From Clostridium sp. 'White wine YQ' (GTDB taxonomy: Bacteria > Bacillota > Clostridia > Clostridiales > Clostridiaceae): a stretch of DNA of 64,000 nucleotides. Position numbers and translations under genes: made by a program. Positions within the stretch are counted from its first letter, which is position 1. Each line of letters opens with the position of its first letter. The stretch is taken from positions 1 through 64,000 of the forward strand of contig NZ_JAQYUU010000005.1 in NCBI RefSeq assembly GCF_028728205.1, in the 5' to 3' direction. Below are positions 54,740-63,702 of this stretch, piece after piece. The notes below the pieces were generated by a model that worked only from the letters and a program-made list of their open reading frames with translations, did not search any database and was not told where the DNA came from.

Positions 54740-55621
54740 ATGAATTCTTTATCTTCACCAAATTTTGATTATCCTAAAATGAAAATTGATTACGATATTA
54801 ACATTGAATTTCCTATAAAAATTAGATGTCATGAACATACTGAGCCTGGCCCAATTGTAGAAAGTCACTTTCATGACCACTTTATGTTATGTTACATAGT
54901 AAATGGTGAATGCATAGTCCACTGTAATACTAAACATATTGCTGCAAATAAAGATGACTTAATAGTAATAAACAATAACGATGCCCATTATATAGAATGT
55001 TTATGTACTAATCTCGTCTACTATATAATAAAAATTGATTTTGCCTTCCTATTAGGAAACCAAAAAGATTTAGATAAAACTGATTATATTGAAGCCTTAA
55101 TAAAAAATAACGTTAGATTTTCTAATGAGATCTCGAAGAATAAAGAACTATTAAGCGAAATAAACATATTAGTAAATGAATCTCAAAATAAGAACTTAGG
55201 ATATGAATTGATTGTTAAATCTTCAATTTTTCGAATAATAGTTATGTTACTTAGAAATAATTTAGAGTCTATATCTATATCAACAAATAATAGAAAAAAC
55301 TTATATAGTATGAATAGCTTGAAAGAAGTATTAGAATATATTGATTCCCATTATAATGAAAAGATAACTCTTACAAAACTAGCCACTATGTCTAATCTAA
55401 GTAAACACCATTTTTGCAGACTATTTAAAAGATTTACTGGTAAAACTTTTACAGATTATATCAACCTTTTACGTATAAATAAAGCCGTTTCACTCTTAAA
55501 AGATAAGGACTTAAATATAAATGAAGTAGCACTAAGTGTTGGGTTTAACGATAGCAATTATTTTAGTAGAATATTTAAGAGATACAAAAATATTTCACCG
55601 AATAAGATTAGAAACAAATAA
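54740..55621 (+). CDS. AraC family transcriptional regulator with cupin domain
   Basis: The 293-residue protein has an N-terminal cupin sensor domain (about 30-110; CHEHTEPGPIVESHFHDHFMLCYIVNGEC, several His) and a C-terminal AraC helix-turn-helix pair (about 190-290; EKITLTKLATMSNLSKHHFCRLFKRFTG and NINEVALSVGFNDSNYFSRIFKRYKNISPNKIR). AAAGGAATCGTT precedes the ATG. It faces away from an MFS exporter gene, a common regulator and transporter pair. The ligand could be a sugar or a drug-like compound. Confidence 0.9.
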   Translation: MNSLSSPNFDYPKMKIDYDINIEFPIKIRCHEHTEPGPIVESHFHDHFMLCYIVNGECIVHCNTKHIAANKDDLIVINNNDAHYIECLCTNLVYYIIKIDFAFLLGNQKDLDKTDYIEALIKNNVRFSNEISKNKELLSEINILVNESQNKNLGYELIVKSSIFRIIVMLLRNNLESISISTNNRKNLYSMNSLKEVLEYIDSHYNEKITLTKLATMSNLSKHHFCRLFKRFTGKTFTDYINLLRINKAVSLLKDKDLNINEVALSVGFNDSNYFSRIFKRYKNISPNKIRNK

Positions 55622-55728
55622 CTACTCCTTTATAAAAAACTATTGAAAAGCACCCTATACTTCATGAGAAGTTCATAGTTAATTTTTGATTTTATGGCTA
55701 ATTTAATATTAAAATTTCATTTTTCATA

Positions 55729-55757
55729 TTGAATTAATGTTATTGGACGAGTATAAT
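55729..55757 (+). promoter_or_regulatory. promoter of the candidate small RNA
   Basis: TTGAAT (55729-55734), a 17-base spacer and a perfect TATAAT (55752-55757). Confidence 0.6.
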
Positions 55758-55763
55758 TAATTT

Positions 55764-55888
55764 ATAATATTATACAAGCTAAGGCAGTTTATATAATATG
55801 TAGTTAATGAGTTTTTTATTGTATTAAAATTAATATGTAAATTTTTAGCAACGGAGCTAGAGAACTTTCTCTAGCTCTATCTTTTTTT
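55764..55888 (+). ncRNA. candidate small RNA upstream of glnN
   Basis: From the predicted start near 55764 to the end of the terminator T-run at 55888 the transcript would be about 125 nt. It ends in a perfect 11-bp hairpin (GAGCTAGAGAA / TTCTCTAGCTC, 55854-55877). An internal GCTAA/TTAGC pairing is also possible. No ribosome-binding site or reading frame is present. It could be a regulatory RNA for nitrogen metabolism by position, but nothing in the sequence shows its target. An attenuated leader of glnN is less likely, because glnN has its own promoter further down. Confidence 0.45.
55854..55888 (+). terminator. terminator of the candidate small RNA
   Basis: Perfect 11-bp stem, 2-base apparent loop, followed by TATCTTTTTTT. 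Confidence 0.9.
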
Positions 55889-56000
55889 AATGTAATATTA
55901 TCCCATTTATTCATATATATAGATGTCCGCAATATTATTATTATAATTTTAAAAATATAACTAACTTAAAAACAATTTGTCAGAATTAATATATTTTTCG

Positions 56001-56029
56001 TTGACAATTTATCAGTTATATTCTAGAAT
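56001..56029 (+). promoter_or_regulatory. glnN promoter
   Basis: A perfect TTGACA (56001-56006), 17-base spacer and TAGAAT (56024-56029). The untranslated leader is about 73 bases with a weak ACAAG/CTTGT pairing. Confidence 0.7.
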
Positions 56030-56108
56030 TTTTTTATAATTATTATTTTCACAAGTTAATTAATAACATTTTATATAATCTTGTCTATATTGAAAGGAGA
56101 ATTTATTA

Positions 56109-58202
56109 ATGAGTAAAGTCACTGAAATTTTTGGATCATATGTATTTAATGATTCCGTAATGAAAGATCGTCTTCCAAAGGCTACTTATAAAGCTTTAAA
56201 AAAGACAATTCAAGAAGGAACTTCTCTTTCACCTGAAGTAGCTGATGTAGTTGCTTCTGCTATGAAAGATTGGGCAGTTGAGAATGGTGCAACTCATTTT
56301 ACTCACTGGTTCCAACCACTAACTGGTATTACTGCTGAAAAACACGATTCTTTTATTAGTCCAACCTCTGATGGAAAGGTAATATTAGAATTCTCAGGAA
56401 AAGAATTAATCAAGGGGGAACCAGATGCTTCTTCTTTCCCATCAGGTGGATTAAGAGCTACTTTTGAAGCTAGAGGATATACTGCTTGGGATTGCACTTC
56501 ACCAGCATTTTTAAAAGATGGTTCTCTATGCATACCAACTGCATTCTGTTCTTATAATGGAGAAGCTTTAGATAAGAAAACTCCATTACTACGTTCTATG
56601 GAAGCTCTATCAAAACAAGCTTTACGTGTACTAAGAGTTCTTGGAAACACTACTACACAAAGAGTTATCACAACTGTAGGACCTGAACAAGAATACTTCT
56701 TAATCGACAAAAAAATGTATGATGCTCGTAAAGACCTTATTCTTACTGGAAGAACACTATTCGGTGCAAAACCTTCAAAAGGTCAAGAACTTGAAGATCA
56801 TTACTTTGGAACAATAAAAGAAAGAGTTTCTGAATTCATGAAAGAAGTTGATGAAGAACTTTGGAAGCTTGGAATTTCAGCTAAAACTAAGCATAACGAA
56901 GTTGCACCTGCTCAACATGAATTAGCTCCAATATTCACTACAACAAACATCGCAACTGATCACAATCAACTTACAATGGAAGTTATGAAAAAAGTTGCAT
57001 TAAGACATGATCTTTATTGCTTATTGCATGAAAAACCATTTGCAGGTGTAAATGGATCCGGTAAGCATAACAACTGGTCAATGGGAACTGATGATGGAGT
57101 AAACTTGCTTGAACCAGGTAAATCTCCACACGAAAATCAACAATTCTTATTATTCCTTTGTGCAGTTATAAAAGCTGTTGATGAATATGCTGATTTATTA
57201 AGAATGTCTGCTGCTAATGCTGGAAATGACCATCGTCTAGGTGCTAATGAAGCTCCTCCAGCTATAATATCAATATTCTTAGGAGATCAATTAACTGATA
57301 TATTAGAACAAATTGAAAATGGACCTGCTACAAGTTCAAAATCTTCAAGCAAATTAACAATAGGGGTAAATACACTTCCTGCACTTCCAAAGGATGCAAC
57401 TGATAGAAACAGAACTTCTCCATTTGCTTTCACTGGAAATAAATTTGAATTCAGAATGGTTCCATCTTCTGCTTCAATTGCAGCTTGTAACTTTACTTTA
57501 AATACAATAGTTGCTGAGATTTTATCAGAAATTGCTGATAGACTTGAAAAAGTTTCTGATATAGATGCTGAAGTGCAAACTATTCTTACTGAAATTGTTA
57601 AATCTCATAAGAGAATTATATTCAACGGTAATGGATATTCAGATGAATGGGTAGCTGAAGCTGAAAAGAGAGGTCTACCAAATATAAAATCAACTGTAGA
57701 AGCTACTAAATCATTAATTGCTGAGAAGAACTTAGCTGTATTAGAAAAGCATGGGGTTTTAAGCAGAGTTGAAATGGAATCTCGTTATGAAATAATGCTT
57801 GAAAATTATAACAAGACTATTAATATTGAAGCTTTAACTACACTTGAAATTGCAAAACGTCAAATCTTACCTTCAGTTATTAAGTTTGCAACTAGTCTTG
57901 CTGGTTCAATAAATACTATTAATGCTACTGGTATCAGTGTAGATTTATCTGCTCAAACTGAATTATTAACTGAAGTATCTACTTTAACTTCTTCATTAAA
58001 GAAAAAGGTAGCTGTTTTAGAAGAAGCTGTAGCTAAAGCAGATAATTTTGAAGGCGATGCATACGAATTAGGTATGATTTATAGATTCGAAGTATTCGAA
58101 AAAATGAATGAATTAAGAGAAGATGCTGATAAGCTTGAAACAATAGTTGACAGTGAATTCTGGCCACTACCAACTTATGGAGATATGTTATTTAACATTT
58201 AA
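56109..58202 (+). CDS. glnN: glutamine synthetase type III
   Basis: At 697 residues the protein has the length and motifs of [25 protein letters not shown], the [18 protein letters not shown] active-site block, [36 protein letters not shown] and a C-terminal helical domain unique to type III. It forms a dodecamer and makes glutamine from glutamate, ammonia and ATP. TTGAAAGGAGAATTTATTA precedes the ATG. It has its own promoter and terminator. No glnR gene is adjacent, but a candidate small RNA lies just upstream. Confidence 0.96.
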   Translation: MSKVTEIFGSYVFNDSVMKDRLPKATYKALKKTIQEGTSLSPEVADVVASAMKDWAVENGATHFTHWFQPLTGITAEKHDSFISPTSDGKVILEFSGKELIKGEPDASSFPSGGLRATFEARGYTAWDCTSPAFLKDGSLCIPTAFCSYNGEALDKKTPLLRSMEALSKQALRVLRVLGNTTTQRVITTVGPEQEYFLIDKKMYDARKDLILTGRTLFGAKPSKGQELEDHYFGTIKERVSEFMKEVDEELWKLGISAKTKHNEVAPAQHELAPIFTTTNIATDHNQLTMEVMKKVALRHDLYCLLHEKPFAGVNGSGKHNNWSMGTDDGVNLLEPGKSPHENQQFLLFLCAVIKAVDEYADLLRMSAANAGNDHRLGANEAPPAIISIFLGDQLTDILEQIENGPATSSKSSSKLTIGVNTLPALPKDATDRNRTSPFAFTGNKFEFRMVPSSASIAACNFTLNTIVAEILSEIADRLEKVSDIDAEVQTILTEIVKSHKRIIFNGNGYSDEWVAEAEKRGLPNIKSTVEATKSLIAEKNLAVLEKHGVLSRVEMESRYEIMLENYNKTINIEALTTLEIAKRQILPSVIKFATSLAGSINTINATGISVDLSAQTELLTEVSTLTSSLKKKVAVLEEAVAKADNFEGDAYELGMIYRFEVFEKMNELREDADKLETIVDSEFWPLPTYGDMLFNI

Positions 58203-58214
58203 CTTATAAGTACT

Positions 58215-58246
58215 AAAAACAGAAGCCTTTTAAGGTTTCTGTTTTT
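58215..58246. terminator. bidirectional terminator after glnN
   Basis: AAAAACAGAAGCC and GGTTTCTGTTTTT form a 13-bp stem with one G-U pair around TTTTAA. Confidence 0.85.
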
Positions 58247-58255
58247 CTTTATTTG

Positions 58256-58984
58256 CTATTTTTTCATAAGGCTATACCTAATTACTTTCTTAGGACATGT
58301 ATCAATACATTGTCCACATAAGATACATTCAGAATTTTTCATATTTCCTTTTTGAACCATAGAACTAACTTCTAAGCTCATAGGACATTTTTTATTGCAT
58401 AGCTTACAATCAATACACTTCTCCTTATCTGATTTTAAATGTAGTGAAGGATAATTAAACTTATCTTTAATCTTGCTGCCTATTATCATAAAAGGTGCCA
58501 TCCAACAGCCATAATGACAAAATGCTCTTTTCCCTACTAATAAATTTAATAATGCAATTCCTCCAACAACAAAATAATAAATTATATAAGCTTGTACGCT
58601 AATTACAGATATACCATGATAAGTTTGATAGAAAAAGTCAACTTTATTAATTCCCCCTGCAGAGATAAACATTATGATAATTAGGATAACCCATGGGGCC
58701 CAAATTAGATACTTTATCCAATTAAGTTTACCACCTTTAACCTTTTTATCTACCGCCATAGAGCAACATTCTTGAAGTCCACCTGCAGGACATATCCATC
58801 CACAAAACCCTCTTCCAAGAAATAATGAAGCTAAAAACATTATCCCAAAAACTATAAAGCTTCCAGTAACTACCCCTTCAGAGGCTCCCATAACTATAAG
58901 ATACGGGGAAAGATAATATAGGACTAATGGGAACAATAAAAATGATATTATTAGTAATGTACTTCTTATTCTTTGTCTTTTCAT
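58256..58984 (-). CDS. membrane 4Fe-4S ferredoxin-type protein (NapH-like)
   Basis: Five hydrophobic segments carry the NapH/CcoG-type motif RGFCGWICPAGGLQECC (about 58-74) and a second CHYGCWMAPF motif (about 156-165). The C-terminus has two [4Fe-4S] cluster motifs, CIDCKLCNKKCP and CILCGQCIDTCP. It should move electrons at the membrane, possibly to a thiol, quinone or nitrogen-oxide reductase. It is the last gene of an operon with DUF3021 (2 bases upstream) and a LytTR regulator, which probably control it. Confidence 0.85.
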   Translation of the reverse strand: MKRQRIRSTLLIISFLLFPLVLYYLSPYLIVMGASEGVVTGSFIVFGIMFLASLFLGRGFCGWICPAGGLQECCSMAVDKKVKGGKLNWIKYLIWAPWVILIIIMFISAGGINKVDFFYQTYHGISVISVQAYIIYYFVVGGIALLNLLVGKRAFCHYGCWMAPFMIIGSKIKDKFNYPSLHLKSDKEKCIDCKLCNKKCPMSLEVSSMVQKGNMKNSECILCGQCIDTCPKKVIRYSLMKK

Positions 58985-58986
58985 AA

Positions 58987-59415
58987 TTATTCCTTCCTCC
59001 TAATATTCAATTCCATATTTATTTCCTTAACATACTTTTTCCATTGCAAGTAACATATTAACCAAACTATAAAATAAGTTGCAACAAATATTGTTATTGT
59101 TGAAATTATTACTTCTGAATCATTAATAAGCCATCCTGCCATTTTTGCACAAGGGATGTAAACTAGTGAAACACCGATAAAATGTACTATGGTTGCTCCT
59201 ATTAAGCCTAATTTCTCAGATTGAAATAATATATTTAAAGCACCAAATGCAAATCCAATAATTGCAGCAGCAACATATTGATTAATTAAAAATTCTTTAC
59301 TAAATGTTGCAGATTCCTTTGAGAATAACATCATTAATACTCCAATAGTTTGAATCAAAAATACTCCAATCACTATTCCTTTGAGACCTCTTCTTATAAC
59401 ATCTTTTAAATTCAT
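58987..59415 (-). CDS. DUF3021 membrane protein
   Basis: The 142-residue protein has four hydrophobic helices (about 10-30, 45-65, 72-92, 100-122) and a basic C-terminus. DUF3021 proteins are encoded next to LytTR regulators in 'LytTR regulatory systems', where the membrane protein restrains the DNA-binding partner, as HdrM and BrsM do in streptococci. Here it lies 13 bases after a LytTR gene. GAGGAGGTACTGTT precedes the ATG. The signal it senses is unknown. Confidence 0.82.
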   Translation of the reverse strand: MNLKDVIRRGLKGIVIGVFLIQTIGVLMMLFSKESATFSKEFLINQYVAAAIIGFAFGALNILFQSEKLGLIGATIVHFIGVSLVYIPCAKMAGWLINDSEVIISTITIFVATYFIVWLICYLQWKKYVKEINMELNIRRKE

Positions 59416-59428
59416 AACAGTACCTCCT

Positions 59429-59869
59429 CTATAATCCTAGATAACTTTTTATCTTACTTACATATCTTCGTGACGAATATTCAATATCACCATTAATAAA
59501 CTTAATACACATTGTTCCATTTAGGGACATCTCTAAATTTTTTATTTTATCCACATTTGCTATTACTGAATTTGAAATTCTTATAAAATTTGTTCCACTA
59601 ACCTGTTCTTCAATCTCATATAGCTTCAGTTTTATTTGCAATATATCTTTTTCTGTTTTAGCTAGTACCTTTTGGTTTTCAGCATAAAAATAATATATAT
59701 CCTTTGGATTTAATAAATATATTTTCTGATTCATGGTTCCATTAAAAACTTTATTTTGATTATTCTTAAGTTTATTAATCACTTCTTGAACTTGCTCTGT
59801 AATTTCATTTGTGAAGATAACTACTTTACATTCCTTTATATTTTCCTCTATCTTTACTTCTACCTTCAA
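59429..59869 (-). CDS. LytTR DNA-binding regulator
   Basis: This 146-residue protein has a LytTR domain as its C-terminal 100 residues: QKIYLLNPKDIYYFYAENQKVLAKTEKDILQIKLKLYEIEEQV and NFIRISNSVIANVDKIKNLE, ending GDIEYSSRRYVSKIKSYLGL. There is no receiver domain. GAGGTG lies 5 bases before a TTG at 59869; an upstream ATG (59893) has a poor signal. Two direct ACCATTTATATA repeats sit just before the promoter, suggesting self-activation. First gene of a three-gene operon. Confidence 0.85.
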   Translation of the reverse strand: MKVEVKIEENIKECKVVIFTNEITEQVQEVINKLKNNQNKVFNGTMNQKIYLLNPKDIYYFYAENQKVLAKTEKDILQIKLKLYEIEEQVSGTNFIRISNSVIANVDKIKNLEMSLNGTMCIKFINGDIEYSSRRYVSKIKSYLGL

Positions 59870-59910
59870 ACAATTCACCTCTATTCTTAACATCTCTCTT
59901 TGTTACTTAA

Positions 59911-59939
59911 AGTATAAAATATATTTTGCAGCTTAACTA
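59911..59939 (-). promoter_or_regulatory. promoter of the LytTR operon
   Basis: On the minus strand TAGTTA (59934-59939), a 17-base spacer and TATACT (59911-59916). The -35 is poor, as expected for an activated promoter. Confidence 0.55.
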
Positions 59940-59946
59940 CAGTTCT

Positions 59947-59979
59947 TATATAAATGGTAGTTTTCTCTATATAAATGGT
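59947..59979. promoter_or_regulatory. LytTR-type direct repeats
   Basis: ACCATTTATATA (minus strand) occurs at 59968-59979 and 59947-59958, a 21-bp period that puts both copies on one face of the DNA. The second copy ends 7 bases before the -35. LytTR proteins bind such paired direct repeats. Confidence 0.65.
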
Positions 59980-60012
59980 CTCAACCATAAAATATTATAA
60001 ATTCCTAAAGAG

Positions 60013-60046
60013 TAAAAAAAACTGACACCGATGTACGATGTCAGTT
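60013..60046 (-). terminator. terminator of the CheX gene
   Basis: AACTGACATCG and CGGTGTCAGTT (minus strand, one G-U pair) pair around TACAT and run into TTTTTTTTAC. Confidence 0.85.
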
Positions 60047-60051
60047 CATTA

Positions 60052-60519
60052 TTAAATAGTATTTTTTTCAAGTGCTATATTAACTTCAAATATCATGTCA
60101 TTTACTTGCATTTCAACACAAACAACTTTATCTGAACTAGAATTTGCTGTAAATTCTCCATGTACTAATGTAGGCGTTGAAATGTTAATTTCAATGTTTT
60201 CTTTAGAAAAATTAATTGCTGCATTTGCTGTTAACATATTTGTTAATTCTGAGATAGCGCTCTGAGCTAATTCATCAAGTTCATTTACTGGCATTCCCAT
60301 CATCATAGAAGATGCTATTTTTTTAGCGCTTTCCATACTAGTTCCGTAAATAACATTGCCCTTAATATCTCCCATTATTCCTAGAATAATCATTACCCCA
60401 GGACTTTCTATAAATCTACCCTTTAAGCTGATTCCTTTCTTTTGAACATCTGTCAAACCTACTTGAGGCATAACATTTAAAAATGAATCTAAAAAAGGAT
60501 TTATATGCTTGACATCCAT
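60052..60519 (-). CDS. cheX: CheX-type chemotaxis phosphatase
   Basis: The 155-residue protein matches CheX: INPFLDSFLNVMPQVG at the N-terminus, GVMIILGIMGDIKGNVIYG, and the ELAQSAISELTNMLTANAA helix that has the E..N pair used for dephosphorylation (about 86-104). CheX removes the phosphate from CheY-like receivers. It overlaps the gene for a receiver protein by 19 bases, so the two are made together. Terminator follows. Confidence 0.85.
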   Translation of the reverse strand: MDVKHINPFLDSFLNVMPQVGLTDVQKKGISLKGRFIESPGVMIILGIMGDIKGNVIYGTSMESAKKIASSMMMGMPVNELDELAQSAISELTNMLTANAAINFSKENIEINISTPTLVHGEFTANSSSDKVVCVEMQVNDMIFEVNIALEKNTI

Positions 60520-61376
60520 TCATCATCACCTCTTCCAAAACCTACATTTATGGACATGTCTCCAAATGCTGTTTTAACTTCTGCTGTATATGTAGTTTCT
60601 AATTCTGCTTTTGATATATTAATTGATTCTCCATGAAATATAGTTGGCGGTGCAACTCTAAGTCCAAATATCTTATTCTTTTTATTCATCATTGAACATG
60701 CATTTCCTGCTGCCATATTAGATATCTCGCCCATTACATTTAAAATTTCTTCACTATTCTTAGGATCTCTCTTTAATAATATTTTAGAGATATTTTCAGC
60801 TGTTTCAAATGACATATCAAAAATCATTCTTCCAGAACATTTTCCTATAATACCTAGTACTACAGAAATTCCTCTACTGCTTTTCTCTACATCTATATTA
60901 TTTTCCTCAGTTACTTCAGGTACTGTCTTTGTAAGTTTATTAAATAAATCTAATAAAGCTTCCTTAAATACTTTAGAATATAACCCTTCTAATTCTAAGA
61001 ACAATTCCTCATTTGCCATAACTCTATTTATTAATAATGTTATTTCCTCACTATCAACTGGCTTCTGAACATATCCAGAAACACGATTCTTTCTAGCTTT
61101 TCTTACAATTTCTTCGTCCATCATTGAACTAACAACTATTACTTTTACGTTAGGATCAATTTTATGTATTGCTCTTGTACATTCAAGTCCATCAGTTCCT
61201 GGAATAGTCATATCCATTGTTACTAAGTTTGGCTTCAAAGTCTTAGTAACCTCAATTACCTCTTCTAACGAACTAGCACTTCCGATAACATTGAATCCAC
61301 TTTCTGTCAACAAATCCGTAAGGATTGAAATTTGGAAAGGAGAATCATCAACTATTACAACGTTTACACTACTCAT
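60501..61376 (-). CDS. response regulator fused to a CheC/CheX-like domain
   Basis: An N-terminal receiver domain (about 1-120) has VIVDDSPFQ, the phospho-acceptor Asp in LVTMDMTIPGTDG (Asp54) and KPVDSEE. It is followed by a CheC/CheX-like domain (about 140-290) with LGIIGKCSGRMIFDMS and EEILNVMGEISNMAAGNACSMM, which keeps the E..N motif. The protein may therefore dephosphorylate itself or another receiver. It overlaps a separate CheX gene; no CheA or CheY gene is near. Confidence 0.85.
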   Translation of the reverse strand: MSSVNVVIVDDSPFQISILTDLLTESGFNVIGSASSLEEVIEVTKTLKPNLVTMDMTIPGTDGLECTRAIHKIDPNVKVIVVSSMMDEEIVRKARKNRVSGYVQKPVDSEEITLLINRVMANEELFLELEGLYSKVFKEALLDLFNKLTKTVPEVTEENNIDVEKSSRGISVVLGIIGKCSGRMIFDMSFETAENISKILLKRDPKNSEEILNVMGEISNMAAGNACSMMNKKNKIFGLRVAPPTIFHGESINISKAELETTYTAEVKTAFGDMSINVGFGRGDDEWMSSI

Positions 61377-61718
61377 ACTTCCACCTACCCTTTCATTAAC
61401 CCAATCTATTTTCCCTAGAAAACTACATAATAATTATCATGATACAATTATATTGTAAATTTTGATAATACTCAATAGCATTTTCCCAAATTTGAAGTTA
61501 AAACACATATAATTATCGTTAATCTTATATTAAATATTTATTCAGCTATACATCTACCCTTTTCGATTTCCAGAGCTATTTAGGGTTTCCAATCACCACA
61601 ACTTATTACACAATTCTCCTTTACTCATCTTAATTCAACTTTCTAAATAAAACATAGAATATAATTATCTTCTATTGAGAAAATAATATTATGTTTTTTA
61701 ATTGAAAGGAGCAGTAAA
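61377..61718. other. 342-base divergent intergenic region
   Basis: The region separates the receiver-CheX operon (minus) from the NADH oxidase-like gene (plus). A TATAAT is visible about 65 bases before the plus-strand start, without a good -35. No small gene, repeat or strong hairpin was seen. Confidence 0.45.
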
Positions 61719-63047
61719 ATGAGGATAGCAGTTATCGGATGTACTCATGCTGGCACAGCTGCAATAATAAATGTTGCAAAAAGGTATCCAGATGCTAGCA
61801 TAACAGTCTATGAAAGAAATGATAATATCTCCTTCTTGTCTTGTGGAATTGCATTATATGTGGGTGGAATTGTTTCAGATCCTAAAGGTTTATTTTATAG
61901 TTCTCCAGAGGCCTTAGCTGAGCTTGGGGTAAAAACAAAAATGTCTCATGATGTATTAGATATTGATACTGATAGTAGGATACTTAAAGTAAAAAACTTA
62001 AAATCCAATGAAGAATTTGAGGATACATTTGATAAACTAATTATAACTACAGGTTCTTGGCCAATAATTCCCTCCATAGAAGGAATTGATTTAGATAATA
62101 TATTACTTTCTAAAAATTACAATCACTCTAATACTATTATAGAAAAAGTTAAAAATTCCAACAAAATAATAGTTATTGGTGCTGGATACATAGGTGTTGA
62201 ACTTGCAGAAGCCTTTGAACTTAATGGCAAGAAGGTCACTTTAATAGATAGCTTTGATAGAATTTTAAATAAATATCTTGATAAAGAATTTACTAGCTTG
62301 GCAGAAATGGCCTTTAGGAATCGTGGAGTTACGCTTGCTTTAGGAGAAACTGTAACAAAATTTGAAGGCATTGATGGTAAGGTTAACAAGGTCATAACAA
62401 ATAAAGGAGATTATGAAGCTGATCTTGTGATTCTATGTATCGGTTTTAGACCAAGTACAGATTTATTCAAGGGAAAGTTAGATATGCTTCCAAACGGTGC
62501 GATTATTGTTGATGAATACATGCGAACAAATAAGGAAGGTATTTTTGCTGCTGGAGATTGTTGTGCTGTGACTTATAATCCGACAGGTGAAAGAGAATAT
62601 ATCCCCCTTGCTACCAATGCTGTTAGGATGGGTACTCTAATAGGAAGAAACTTAGTTATTCCAACTACTAAATATCTCGGCACTCAAGGAACTTCAGGAA
62701 TAAAGATTTATGAGTATAATATTGCTTCAACAGGACTAACTGAAGAAGCTGCGAAAAAGGCTGGTTATGATATTAAAATAACATCAGTAACTGATAACTA
62801 TAGGCCAGAATTCATGCCATCATTTGACGCTGCTACGATAAAAATCATTTATGAAACTAGCACAGAAATCATCCTTGGTGCTCAGATTATTTCAAAAACT
62901 GATTTAACTCAACTCATAAATACCATGTCTGTAGTAATACAAAATGAAATGACTATTGACGAACTTGCTTTTGTAGATTTCTTTTTCCAACCACACTTCA
63001 ATAAGCCATGGAATTTACTAAACTTAGCTGCTTTAAATGCAAAATAG
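61719..63047 (+). CDS. FAD-dependent NADH oxidase / CoA-disulfide reductase-like protein
   Basis: The 442-residue protein has an N-terminal FAD fold (IAVIGCTHAGTAA), the redox-active Cys42 in SFLSCGIALYVGG, an NAD fold (KIIVIGAGYIGVELAEAF) and the second FAD motif GIFAAGDCC. It belongs to the Nox/Cdr group that reduces oxygen to water or disulfides with NADH. In an anaerobe this serves oxygen removal or thiol balance. AAAGGAGCAGTAAA precedes the ATG. Nox is the more likely of the two roles given the DNDNISFLSCG pattern. Confidence 0.9.
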   Translation: MRIAVIGCTHAGTAAIINVAKRYPDASITVYERNDNISFLSCGIALYVGGIVSDPKGLFYSSPEALAELGVKTKMSHDVLDIDTDSRILKVKNLKSNEEFEDTFDKLIITTGSWPIIPSIEGIDLDNILLSKNYNHSNTIIEKVKNSNKIIVIGAGYIGVELAEAFELNGKKVTLIDSFDRILNKYLDKEFTSLAEMAFRNRGVTLALGETVTKFEGIDGKVNKVITNKGDYEADLVILCIGFRPSTDLFKGKLDMLPNGAIIVDEYMRTNKEGIFAAGDCCAVTYNPTGEREYIPLATNAVRMGTLIGRNLVIPTTKYLGTQGTSGIKIYEYNIASTGLTEEAAKKAGYDIKITSVTDNYRPEFMPSFDAATIKIIYETSTEIILGAQIISKTDLTQLINTMSVVIQNEMTIDELAFVDFFFQPHFNKPWNLLNLAALNAK

Positions 63048-63167
63048 ATAAAACTAATACTTCTATTTAATAACTAGAATGTGTATATTTTTTATTTATT
63101 TTTCAAACAATAGTTCTGAATATTACTTATATTTTTTTAATATATCAAAATTAAAGAGGTGGAATTT

Positions 63168-63638
63168 ATGGCAACATTAACACAAAAAGAGACTATGCTT
63201 CTTAAGGATGAGAAATCTCATGAAGACTTATGTATAAAGAAATATACTAAGTATTCTAATGAGGCAGAAGATCCAAAATTAAAACAACTATTCTCTTCTA
63301 TTCTTCAGCATGAAAATCAACATTTAAATACTATAAATAGTATACTTAATGGTCAAGTTCCAAATGTTAATCAACAAGGACAGCAAGGCCAACAAAGTCA
63401 GCAAAATCAGCAACAGAATGTCAAATCAACAACAGGATTTAGCCAAAAAGACTGTGATCTTTGTCAAGATGCATTGACAACAGAAAAGTATGTTTCTTCA
63501 ACCTACAATACATCAATTTTTGAATTTAAAGATCACAATATTAGGCAAACTTTAAATCATATACAAAAGGAAGAACAAGAACATGGTGAACAAATTTTCA
63601 ATTACATGAGTGAAAAAGGTTATTATACAACTCAATAG
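63168..63638 (+). CDS. CotF-like spore coat / ferritin-like protein
   Basis: The 156-residue protein has two helical halves joined by a Gln/Asn-rich linker (about 65-90). The helices carry KSHEDLCIKKYTKYSNEAEDPKLKQLFSSI and KEEQEHGEQIFNYMSEKGYY, as in CotF-type coat proteins with a ferritin-like fold. The ATG at 63168 follows GAGGTG; the in-frame GTG at 63159 is within that signal. Expected to be made in the mother cell during sporulation; no sporulation promoter could be assigned with certainty. Confidence 0.75.
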   Translation: MATLTQKETMLLKDEKSHEDLCIKKYTKYSNEAEDPKLKQLFSSILQHENQHLNTINSILNGQVPNVNQQGQQGQQSQQNQQQNVKSTTGFSQKDCDLCQDALTTEKYVSSTYNTSIFEFKDHNIRQTLNHIQKEEQEHGEQIFNYMSEKGYYTTQ

Positions 63639-63657
63639 TTGTTTATATAACAATGAT

Positions 63658-63702
63658 GCCGGTGAAGATAAAATTAATTTTTACTTCAACCGGCTATTTT
63701 TT
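63658..63702. terminator. bidirectional terminator
   Basis: GCCGGTGAAG pairs with CTTCAACCGGC (one bulged A) across an A/T-rich inner stem, between the coat-protein gene and the convergent cooS end. Confidence 0.85.

Larger units (their letters stand above)
55622..56108. other. 487-base region between araC-type gene and glnN
   Basis: No protein gene is seen. It holds a promoter-terminator unit of about 125 bases (55729-55888) and then the glnN promoter (56001-56029). Two start codons in the first 100 bases lack ribosome-binding sites. Confidence 0.6.
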
